DNA of 5,216 nt from contig JAFVZD010000118.1 of the NCBI GenBank assembly GCA_017508345.1, positions 1-5,216 on the forward strand. The letters run 5' to 3'. Source of the DNA: Clostridia bacterium. GTDB lineage: Bacteria; Bacillota_A; Clostridia; Christensenellales; UBA1242. Below the pieces are notes generated by a model. It saw only the letters and a list, made by a program, of their open reading frames with translations. It made no database searches and was not told the DNA's origin. The translations under genes were made by a program, and so were the position numbers. Every line of letters begins with the position of its first letter. Within the stretch, counting starts at the first letter, position 1. Shown one piece after another: positions 1-5,216 of the stretch.

Positions 1-1204
1 TCCTGGATGTGGCTAATACTGCTAGGGCTAGGCAAATTGGATGGATTGCTGACCTCCAACATAGAGCCATTATCTAGGTATACATGATAACTCACTCCGG
101 GTGCGGTGGTGATAATGTCGATATTGAATTCTCGCTCTAAGCGTTCTTGGATAATCTCCATATGTAGTAGTCCCAAGAAGCCACAACGGAATCCAAACCT
201 AATGCCTGAGAATTCTCGGGCTGATACTCTAGCGCACTATCATTTAGTTTGAGCTTTTCTAGTGCGTCTTTTAATTCGTTGTACTTGCTACCATCGGTAG
301 GGAAAATACCACTGAATACCATAGGTTGTACTTGCTGATAACCGGGTAATGGCTCTAGTGCACTATTGGTGGCAGAGGTAATGGTATCACCTACCTTGGC
401 ATCACTAATCTTCTTGATACTAGCGGCGATATAACCCACCTCTCCCGCTAGCAAGCGGTCTGTGCTGGTAGGATTGGGAGTAAAGTACCCTACCTCGGTC
501 ACATCGAATGTTGCGTTGGTTTGCATAAATTTGATCTTGTCGCCAGGGGACACGCTACCATCCACTACACGCACTAGGCATATTGCACCCTTAAAATTGT
601 CGTAGTAACTATCGAATACCAGACATTTGAGCGGAGCATTTTCATCGCCATTAGGAGGAGAAATCTCACATACTATGGAGTCTAGTACGGACTGGATGTT
701 GATACCCTCTTTTGCACTGATACAAGGAGCAGTCATAGCGGGGATACCTATCACATCCTCTATCTCGTGCTTGACCTTGTCTGGCTCTGCACTAGGGAGA
801 TCAATCTTGTTTATTACAGGCAATATCTCTAGGTCATTATCTAGGGCGAGGTGGACATTGGCTAATGTCTGTGCCTCTACACCTTGTGTAGCATCTACTA
901 TGAGTATTGCCCCCTCACAAGCGGCTAGACTACGGCTAACCTCATAAGAAAAGTCCACATGACCTGGTGTATCTATCAGGTTGAGGATATATTCCTCTCC
1001 GTCAAAGTTGTATCGCATGCGTGTTGGTGTCAATTTGATGGTGATACCACGCTCACGCTCTAGATCCATACTATCTAGCATTTGCTCGGTGAGGTCACGC
1101 TTGGCAATAGTACCGGTATATTCTATCAATCTATCTGCTAGTGTACTCTTGCCGTGGTCAATGTGTGCCACTATACAAAAGTTCCTGATATGTTTTTGTC
1201 TCAT
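1..1204 (-). CDS. lepA: Elongation factor 4 (LepA), 3'-truncated by the window edge and carrying a one-base frameshift
   Basis: LepA is a ribosome-associated translational GTPase of the EF-G/EF-Tu class that acts on back-translocated or stalled ribosomes and in ribosome assembly. In the sequence, the GTPase motifs are in order: G1 AHIDHGKS (residues 13-20), switch [10 protein letters not shown] (49-57), G3 DTPGH (78-82) and G4 NKID (132-135). Domain II and the family block [12 protein letters not shown] follow. The start at 1204 is preferred because GGAGAG lies seven bases upstream and the family's N-terminus ([20 protein letters not shown]) begins there; the 39 codons open further upstream are A+T-rich intergenic DNA. 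The frame breaks after Gly336. One T is missing in what should read [25 protein letters not shown], so the uncorrected frame stops at 137 after about 20 unrelated residues. In the corrected frame the protein continues conserved to base 3, about 401 residues of a usual 600. The identity is certain; whether the frameshift is biological or a sequence error is open. Confidence 0.96.
195..197 (-). other. Single-base deletion (frameshift) in lepA
   Basis: On the coding strand the sequence reads GGTTTGGATTCC where the family-conserved Gly-Phe-Gly-Phe requires GGTTTTGGATTCC. The run of T is three instead of four (plus-strand AAA at 195-197). Restoring one base gives an uninterrupted, well-conserved LepA reading from 194 to the left edge. 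Without it, translation ends at the TAG at 137-139. Confidence 0.9.
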
Positions 1205-1212
1205 AAATTCAC

Positions 1213-1218
1213 TCTCCA
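1213..1218 (-). promoter_or_regulatory. Ribosome binding site of lepA
   Basis: The coding strand reads GGAGAG, ending about eight bases before the ATG at 1204-1202. It decides the start of lepA against the longer open frame that reaches 1321. Confidence 0.8.
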
Positions 1219-1226
1219 ATATATTA

Positions 1227-1256
1227 ATTATAGCAAAAACTTGAGGTGGTTGGCAA
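1227..1256 (-). promoter_or_regulatory. Sigma-A-type promoter of lepA with extended -10
   Basis: The minus strand shows a -35 TTGCCA (1256-1251), an 18-base spacer, and a perfect -10 TATAAT (1232-1227) preceded by TGC, an extended -10 element. The predicted transcript start near 1220 would leave a leader of only about 16 bases, just enough for the GGAGAG ribosome binding site. Position and near-consensus sequence make this the best promoter in the window. Confidence 0.78.
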
Positions 1257-1344
1257 TAGAATGAACGAAATTTTTGAAAGTATTTGATAAATTTTGTAAT
1301 AAAATAGCAAAAATATTGCATAAAAATTAATAATTACAAACTTT

Positions 1345-1372
1345 TTGTATCATTTTGCTAGCCAAATATATT
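1345..1372 (+). promoter_or_regulatory. Weak candidate promoter for the glycerophosphodiesterase gene
   Basis: TTGTAT (1345-1350), a 16-base spacer and TATATT (1367-1372) lie 43 bases upstream of the start codon. The surrounding DNA is so A+T-rich that several other pairings, such as TTGAAA at 1274-1279, are possible. This is only the best-placed one. Confidence 0.3.
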
Positions 1373-1403
1373 AATATTTGATATATTTATATTAACAAAA
1401 AAT

Positions 1404-1408
1404 GGAGA
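1404..1408 (+). promoter_or_regulatory. Ribosome binding site of the glycerophosphodiesterase gene
   Basis: GGAGA lies six bases before the ATG at 1415. It fits the first Met of the open frame and agrees with the family N-terminus. Confidence 0.75.
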
Positions 1409-1414
1409 AAAAAT

Positions 1415-2164
1415 ATGGATATATTTAAGAGTTGGTTGGTGGAGAGACCAATAGCACACAGAGGCTTTTTTGATAATAATAATGGGATACCGGAGAATAG
1501 CCTAAAGGCATTTGAAAATAGTATCCAGCACAATCATCCAATTGAATTGGATGTGCATGTTACGGATGATGGTACTGTAGTAGTTTTTCATGATTACGAA
1601 TTGTCTAGGATGACAGGCAAGGATGGTTACACTATTCATCTCAAGGCACAGGACCTCAAGAGTTACAAGTTATTGGGCACAGAGGAGCATATACCTACAT
1701 TGGAGGAGGCATTGAATCATATCAATGGCCGTGTACCAGTGCTAGTAGAGATCAAGACTGCTACCACTACCAAGACAGGCAAGAATGAGGCTATTATATT
1801 GGAGGTGCTCAAAAAGTATCAGGGCGAGTTGGCTATACAATCATTCAATCCTTTTACACTAGAATGGTTTGCCAATCATGCACCTGAGATTTGTAGGGGA
1901 CTACTCTCCTCTTATTGGCCTAAGGACAATCCGGAGCGACCAAAGAGTGCGGCAGTGCGTTGGGCACTCAGGAATATGATATTCGCAAAACGTGCTAAGC
2001 CTAATTTTGTAGCACATGACATAGGTCAATTACCTAATAGGCGTGTGGCGAAGTGGAAGCATATACCACTACTCAGTTGGTTGATAACCAATCAGGACCA
2101 ATACATTGAGGCATTAAAGGTATCAGATAATGTGATTTTTCAAGATTTTGAGCCTAGTATATAA
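1415..2164 (+). CDS. Glycerophosphodiester phosphodiesterase (GDPD/UgpQ-like, cytoplasmic)
   Basis: The enzyme hydrolyses deacylated phospholipids (glycerophosphodiesters such as glycerophosphocholine or -ethanolamine) to sn-glycerol 3-phosphate plus the alcohol, in lipid turnover and phosphate or glycerol salvage. At 249 residues it is a complete, single-domain TIM-barrel GDPD. Visible motifs are HRG (15-17), PENS (26-29), the metal-binding ELDVH (44-48), FHD (58-60, catalytic His59), IPTLEEAL (93-100), VEIK (111-114) and IQSF (141-144), with a late LLSWLI (219-224) replacing the usual W-T-V-N strand. The two catalytic histidines (15, 59) and the acidic metal ligands (Glu44, Asp46, Glu112) are all present, so it should be active. 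There is no signal peptide or membrane segment, unlike secreted GlpQ. It is transcribed away from lepA and converges with the Rho-like gene. The exact substrate cannot be read from sequence. The family call is near certain. Confidence 0.95.
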   Translation: MDIFKSWLVERPIAHRGFFDNNNGIPENSLKAFENSIQHNHPIELDVHVTDDGTVVVFHDYELSRMTGKDGYTIHLKAQDLKSYKLLGTEEHIPTLEEALNHINGRVPVLVEIKTATTTKTGKNEAIILEVLKKYQGELAIQSFNPFTLEWFANHAPEICRGLLSSYWPKDNPERPKSAAVRWALRNMIFAKRAKPNFVAHDIGQLPNRRVAKWKHIPLLSWLITNQDQYIEALKVSDNVIFQDFEPSI

Positions 2165-2165
2165 C

Positions 2166-2194
2166 AAAACGAGATGAATTGTCATCTCGTTTTT
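2166..2194. terminator. Bidirectional intrinsic terminator between convergent genes
   Basis: A perfect 12-base inverted repeat (AAAACGAGATGA, 2166-2177; TCATCTCGTTTT, 2182-2193) encloses a 4-base loop, with a T run on either strand. It starts right after the TAA of the phosphodiesterase gene and ends at the TAG of the Rho-like gene (2195-2197), so it can end both transcripts. Confidence 0.9.
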
Positions 2195-3613
2195 CTATTG
2201 CTCATTGTATTTTTTGATTAATTCATTGATTGCATCCGCATCTAGTCCAGCACATTCCTCACGCAATTGTTGACTCTTGTTGTAATCTTCTTTTAGTATG
2301 ATATCAGCGTTAAGCGTATAAGTATTGTCTACATCTATATTGATAGGTGCATATTCACCATAATAATTAAGGCTAATCATACTATTGTATACACGCTTGC
2401 TTTGGTTGACAAAGTCGCTATTGGTTCTCTGAGGATTGGCTATACCGGTAAAGATAGTGATACTACCTGAGTTGGTATTCCTACCAATAGCAATGTTTGT
2501 TTTGATTTGTATCTGTGCCTGCTCTGCTATCTCGTATTCGGTATGGTAGTATTTGGTATAATAATTGCGATACATATCATATAGTGACTCTATATTCTCT
2601 ATGAATACTGCCACATCTTTGCCATGTTCGGTTAGTCGCTTGGCATGGTCTAGAATCAACTCTATTATGTATAGTTGTTTGTGTCTAGGATAATGATATG
2701 GGCACAATATGTATGTCATACGATCATTGGTCTTGTCCTGAATGGTACTATCTGGTGTAAAGTCTTGTACAATGTAGATAGTAGTCATCTTTTGGGATAT
2801 TGCTTGGGCTAAGTTGAGCATAAATGCACGCAGGCTACCTTGGTCACTAGTGGACACTAGCACGCGTTGTCCTTTGGCTAGTGGACATAGGTATCGGGTA
2901 AATCCTAATGCTGGGTCATCTAGCTGGATTTGGGTATCTATTGGTAAAAAGTCTTGTTTGGTATAATCTGCCCTAGGGATATCTATAGGCACACCATTGA
3001 TTGAAAAAACCTTGTATAGTGTGAGACAATCATCGCGTCTGGATGTTCCTATTATTCCCTCCACATAGTCACCAGAACGCAGGTTGTATTCTTTGATACT
3101 CTTGGCACTAACCTTGGCTACACGATGTGCACCAATCTCGCGGATACTACCGATGTGGAATCTAGCATTGCCTTGTTCGTCCATTTGAATGGTACCATTG
3201 ATATGCTCTTGCATAGCATAATAACTATCTGATAATTCGTTGTTGTCATTCTCACATAGGTAATATGCGTATTCTTTTGGCACTACCCTACACTTACCCT
3301 CGTACTTACCCCAATCTAAGTAATCATACATACGATTATTCTCTAGAGATACTAGCAACTTGTCTATATTGTTGTCACCTAGGATAGGTTTAGGGCGAAT
3401 GGCGTATTCTTTTGGTGGGCGACCTTTTTTGTGAGAAGCTACAAAGCGTTGTTTTTGACCGGTAGCGATGGCTACAATCTCTTCTATCAATTCGGTCTTT
3501 CGCAATGTAGTAGGCAAATGTACTCCTACCGCACGGGCTAATTCTCTTAGCTCAAATATACCCATTTCATCAAAGTTTACTTTGCCTTCTTTGATACTAT
3601 TGATATCTACCAT
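2195..3613 (-). CDS. Rho-like protein with degenerate ATPase core (probable pseudo-ATPase paralogue of transcription terminator Rho)
   Basis: The 472-residue protein follows the Rho plan from end to end. There is a SAP-like Rho_N helical domain (about 14-52), a basic KKGRPPKE linker (62-69), and an RNA-binding OB domain (about 137-212, with KVSAKSIKEYNLRSGD matching Rho's YVSPSQIRRFNLRTGD). A RecA-like core follows: PLAKGQR (244-250), LNLAQAI (266-272), IIELILDHAKRLTEHGKDV (316-334) and SITIFTGIA (384-392). The catalytic positions are gone. The P-loop APPKAGKT is replaced by TSDQGSLR (255-262), so the Walker Lys and Thr become Leu261 and Arg262. The catalytic Glu of LIDERPEE aligns with Phe285, Walker B LLDSITRL is FIENIESL (Asp to Glu339), and the Q-loop and the arginine finger of SGTRxEEL are not recognisable. 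No stops or frameshifts interrupt it, and it has a near-consensus promoter and ribosome binding site, so it seems maintained. Its function is unknown; RNA/DNA binding or modulation of true Rho is inference. Confidence 0.85.
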   Translation of the reverse strand: MVDINSIKEGKVNFDEMGIFELRELARAVGVHLPTTLRKTELIEEIVAIATGQKQRFVASHKKGRPPKEYAIRPKPILGDNNIDKLLVSLENNRMYDYLDWGKYEGKCRVVPKEYAYYLCENDNNELSDSYYAMQEHINGTIQMDEQGNARFHIGSIREIGAHRVAKVSAKSIKEYNLRSGDYVEGIIGTSRRDDCLTLYKVFSINGVPIDIPRADYTKQDFLPIDTQIQLDDPALGFTRYLCPLAKGQRVLVSTSDQGSLRAFMLNLAQAISQKMTTIYIVQDFTPDSTIQDKTNDRMTYILCPYHYPRHKQLYIIELILDHAKRLTEHGKDVAVFIENIESLYDMYRNYYTKYYHTEYEIAEQAQIQIKTNIAIGRNTNSGSITIFTGIANPQRTNSDFVNQSKRVYNSMISLNYYGEYAPINIDVDNTYTLNADIILKEDYNKSQQLREECAGLDADAINELIKKYNEQ

Positions 3614-3618
3614 AGACT

Positions 3619-3624
3619 CCTCCT
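3619..3624 (-). promoter_or_regulatory. Strong ribosome binding site of the Rho-like gene
   Basis: AGGAGG on the minus strand, five bases before the ATG at 3613-3611, argues that this gene is well translated rather than decaying. Confidence 0.85.
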
Positions 3625-3697
3625 GTATTAGATTTTTGTATAATTTTTGATAATAAATGCGATGTAAATCAATTTTTTACAAAATTATATTTATAAT

Positions 3698-3726
3698 AAT
3701 GTAGTATATTTTTTGTCATTTGTCAA
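3698..3726 (-). promoter_or_regulatory. Sigma-A-type promoter of the Rho-like gene
   Basis: The minus strand has a perfect -35 TTGACA (3726-3721), a 17-base spacer and a -10 TACATT (3703-3698, four of six consensus bases). The expected transcript start is near 3691, giving an A+T-rich leader of about 78 bases with no clear riboswitch or hairpin. A perfect TATAAT occurs just downstream (minus strand, about 3692-3687) but has no good -35. Confidence 0.55.
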
Positions 3727-3789
3727 GGCTTTTTTGCTGAGCATAGGAATAATATACAAAATAATGCAGAAACTATACACAACCCAAAA

Positions 3790-3795
3790 AGGAGG
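3790..3795 (+). promoter_or_regulatory. Consensus ribosome binding site of the helix-bundle gene
   Basis: AGGAGG lies six bases before the ATG at 3802 and fixes the start. No convincing promoter is seen for this gene in 3614-3789. Confidence 0.85.
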
Positions 3796-3801
3796 ATAAA
3801 T

Positions 3802-4245
3802 ATGACAGAGACAGATTTGCAGTTACTCACTAGTATGTATCAAAATTGCAAGACAGCAATACAGAGTATCCATGACATTATACCTAAGGTAAATAACGCG
3901 GATTTGATGAAGGAACTAAAGCAGCAATATGATGAATACATGGATTTGAGTGCAAAGTATTTGGGCTATGCACATTCCAAAGAACGAGTATTGCCGGACA
4001 ATACAATTTTTGAGAAAACTAGGTTGTGGATGTCTATCAAAATGAGTACAATATTTAAGAAAAACACTAGACATTTGGCGGAAATGCTATTACTTGGCAC
4101 GGTAATGGGGACATTACAATGCTACAAGGACCTCAGTGACCACAGCACTGCTACTCCAGAATTATTGGATATGTGCAAAGAGTTATTGAACTTGCAAGAA
4201 AAGTATTTTGAAAATTACAAAGTCTTTTTGCGAGATATCAAATAG
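3802..4245 (+). CDS. Small helical-bundle protein, ferritin-like type, conserved in clostridia (function unknown)
   Basis: I do not know a function for this 147-residue protein. It is predicted almost entirely helical, as four amphipathic helices of about 4-27, 33-58, 69-108 and 117-145, with no signal peptide and no true membrane segment, so it should be a soluble cytoplasmic bundle. The pattern (MYQNCKTAIQSI near 12-23, QQYDEYxDLxxKY at 41-53, MSIKMSTIFKKNTRHLAEMLLLGTVMG at 77-103, a final ELLNLQEKY segment) resembles, from memory, a short hypothetical family common in Clostridia with a ferritin-like or DUF2383-like bundle. A standard di-iron ExxH pair is not evident, so iron binding is not claimed. 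It is divergent from the Rho-like gene (188 bases between starts), has a consensus ribosome binding site and is followed by two terminators, so it is probably monocistronic. The reality of the gene is near certain; the family placement is moderate. Confidence 0.88.
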   Translation: MTETDLQLLTSMYQNCKTAIQSIHDIIPKVNNADLMKELKQQYDEYMDLSAKYLGYAHSKERVLPDNTIFEKTRLWMSIKMSTIFKKNTRHLAEMLLLGTVMGTLQCYKDLSDHSTATPELLDMCKELLNLQEKYFENYKVFLRDIK

Positions 4246-4289
4246 TTATTTTGTAACTAATTAAAATTAGTGATATGAGACTAGTCAAT

Positions 4290-4325
4290 ACAAAATACAC
4301 TGGGGCAAACCAGTGTATCTTTTGT
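4290..4325 (+). terminator. Intrinsic terminator after the helix-bundle gene (first of two)
   Basis: A 9-base perfect stem ATACACTGG (4295-4303) / CCAGTGTAT (4310-4318) has a 6-base loop. It is extended by ACAAA/TTTGT on the far side of a single bulged C and followed by CTTTTG. It starts 45 bases after the stop codon. Confidence 0.8.
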
Positions 4326-4339
4326 GTTGTATGAGAGCA

Positions 4340-4368
4340 AAAAAACGAGTGGTATAAACTCGTTTTTT
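4340..4368. terminator. Bidirectional intrinsic terminator (second of two)
   Basis: An 11-base perfect stem AAAAAACGAGT (4340-4350) / ACTCGTTTTTT (4358-4368) has a 7-base loop and T runs on both strands. It can back up the first terminator on the plus strand and could serve the lectin-fold gene on the minus strand, which has no nearer hairpin. The ACGAG...CTCGT core is shared with the terminator at 2166-2194. Confidence 0.85.
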
Positions 4369-4510
4369 AACTATATATATGGTTCATAATTACACAAAGT
4401 GAAATGTATGTTTTTTGCATAATTATAAATTTTGGCATAAAGGCAGAAATTGTAAATTTGAGGTAAAAAATACTAAATTTTGTGTAGAAATTTGTTTTTC
4501 AAAAATAGCT

Positions 4511-5216
4511 TTAGGTAATCAACATAGAGCGAAAACCTGTACTATATGATGAGTAACTAATACCTTGGTGCGAAAAGAATAGAAATAATCCTGCATCATC
4601 CTTCTCGCTAGCATTGCCACCATGTGATATCCCCCAAACGAAACCTTCACTACTTGCTCTTAGATATTTGTCGCACAAGCCTATATTGCATGTATTATGT
4701 GAATTAGATTTGGAACTTGGTAATCCAATTAAACTTGGCAATGCACAACCACTAATTACAGTACTTACTCCACAATATCTAAAAATGTTATCATAGTTTG
4801 GTAATGTATAAGATAGTCTAATGTAATTTTTTGCTAAAAATGTGGTATCCAAATTTTCCCATGTACCTGAGATCTGTGTAGTAATGTAATTTGAAGTGGA
4901 TATATCATAATTATCAAAATTTATATATGCATATGATGCAGTTTTACTACCATCATATAACACAGCTGTTCCAAAAATCCAATTCCATGTATTCCCCCAA
5001 GTATTATTACTTCCCAAACACCATACACTGGTGTACTTGTCACTACCTACATAACCATCTAGCACTATCTTGCGATCACCTGTGGTACAAGTGAGAAAAT
5101 CTTGTGAGTAATATGGAGTACTAAAGGCATATGCATATGCCATACCGGCTTTATTGAATGTGAGTCCCTCGCCTGCCGAACTTCCAATGCTACCTTTGAA
5201 TCCTATAGAACCACCA
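4511..5216 (-). CDS. C-terminal part of a lectin-fold (FGE-sulfatase/C-type-lectin-like) surface or phage receptor-binding protein, 5'-truncated
   Basis: The frame is open from the right edge to a TAA at 4513-4511. A Met at 5143 could be taken as a start, but 24 in-frame codons before it (a Gly/Ser-rich stretch reading GGSIGFKGSIGSSAGEG) and the lack of a ribosome binding site there show that the gene begins outside the window. About 234 residues are visible, rich in Tyr, Ser, Asn, Thr and Gly and poor in charge, typical of exposed proteins. Two marks of the formylglycine-generating-enzyme/C-type-lectin fold are present: NTWGNTWNWIFG (4973-5005), like the family's GNVWEW, and a terminal GFRSML at 4520-4537, like the closing GFRxx strand. 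Six cysteines are scattered; there is no LPxTG anchor or membrane tail. Known relatives of this fold include phage tail adhesins and targets of diversity-generating retroelements. The fold call is moderate, and the role as adhesin or receptor binder is inference. Confidence 0.72.
   Translation of the reverse strand, partial: GGSIGFKGSIGSSAGEGLTFNKAGMAYAYAFSTPYYSQDFLTCTTGDRKIVLDGYVGSDKYTSVWCLGSNNTWGNTWNWIFGTAVLYDGSKTASYAYINFDNYDISTSNYITTQISGTWENLDTTFLAKNYIRLSYTLPNYDNIFRYCGVSTVISGCALPSLIGLPSSKSNSHNTCNIGLCDKYLRASSEGFVWGISHGGNASEKDDAGLFLFFSHQGISYSSYSTGFRSMLIT

Larger units (their letters stand above)
4246..4510. other. Gene-free interval with two terminators and A+T-rich filler
   Basis: No open frame with a ribosome binding site is visible. 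The left part holds two consecutive hairpin terminators (listed separately). The right part (about 4371-4510) is A+T-rich, contains a short TATATATA run at 4372-4379, and shows no G+C-rich hairpin of its own after the stop codon of the lectin-fold gene at 4511. Confidence 0.7.

Noticed and set aside
191..202. Programmed -1 ribosomal frameshift in lepA
   Set aside because: There is no slippery heptamer of the X XXY YYZ type and no clear downstream hairpin, and LepA is not known to use recoding. A deletion is simpler.
627..1244. Plus-strand open frames of 106 and 87 codons
   Set aside because: They lie entirely or mostly antisense to conserved lepA codons, lack ribosome binding sites and show no recognisable protein features.
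1205..1321. A 39-codon N-terminal extension of lepA from the Met at 1321
   Set aside because: It has no ribosome binding site, is A+T-rich, is unlike any LepA N-terminus, and overlaps the TATAAT promoter. The Met at 1204 has a ribosome binding site and matches the family start.
1364..1388. Inverted repeat AAATATAT ... ATATATTT upstream of the phosphodiesterase gene
   Set aside because: It is made only of A and T in a very A+T-rich stretch, so an 8-base arm is expected by chance and would form a weak hairpin. It is not claimed as an operator.
3468..3650. Plus-strand open frame of 60 codons
   Set aside because: It lies antisense to the N-terminal domain of the Rho-like gene, with no ribosome binding site or motif.
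3713..3767. A promoter for the helix-bundle gene (TTGTCA or TTGCTG with AATAAT/TATACA)
   Set aside because: No pairing gives both acceptable hexamers and a 16-18 base spacer.
4614..5094. Plus-strand open frames of 60 and 67 codons
   Set aside because: They lie antisense to the lectin-fold protein, whose frame carries coherent motifs. The Tyr/His/Met-rich translations are typical of shadow frames.
1..5216. CRISPR arrays, tRNA or rRNA genes, insertion-sequence ends
   Set aside because: No regularly spaced repeats, cloverleaf sequences, rRNA-like stretches or transposase fragments were seen on either strand.

Overview
The window looks like a chromosomal segment of an A+T-rich bacterium of the Bacillota type, most likely a clostridial or related uncultured gut lineage. 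The evidence is strong AGGAGG-like ribosome binding sites, sigma-A-like promoters, U-tailed hairpin terminators, and protein sequences that resemble clostridial families from memory: LepA, a small GDPD, and a short 'IYQN...AEM...G..MG' helix-bundle protein. This placement is an inference; there is no rRNA or other decisive marker.

Layout: (1) 1-1204, minus: the N-terminal two thirds of lepA (elongation factor 4), running off the left edge, with a one-base deletion near 195-197 that breaks the reading frame. (2) 1205-1414: a divergent intergenic region with an extended -10 promoter for lepA and a weak candidate promoter for the next gene. (3) 1415-2164, plus: a cytoplasmic glycerophosphodiester phosphodiesterase. 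(4) 2166-2194: a bidirectional terminator filling almost the whole 30-base gap between two convergent genes. (5) 2195-3613, minus: a full-length Rho-like protein that keeps the Rho architecture (SAP-like N-terminus, RNA-binding domain, RecA-type core) but has lost the P-loop lysine and threonine and the other catalytic positions I could align. It looks like a Rho pseudo-ATPase. (6) 3614-3801: a divergent intergenic region with a good promoter for the Rho-like gene and a tandem 7-base repeat over its -35. (7) 3802-4245, plus: a small helical-bundle protein of unknown role. (8) 4246-4510: a gene-free stretch with two consecutive terminators and then A+T-rich DNA. (9) 4511-5216, minus: the C-terminal part of a Tyr/Ser/Asn-rich protein, cut by the right edge, with hallmarks of the formylglycine-generating-enzyme/C-type-lectin fold (W-G-N-x-W-x-W and a terminal GFR), as in phage or surface receptor-binding proteins.

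The genes do not form one operon. Each has its own promoter or terminator signals, and orientation alternates (-, +, -, +, -). The most notable item is the catalytically degenerate Rho paralogue. The lepA frameshift, the lectin-fold protein at the edge and a clear excess of the tetranucleotide CTAG are the other points worth checking.
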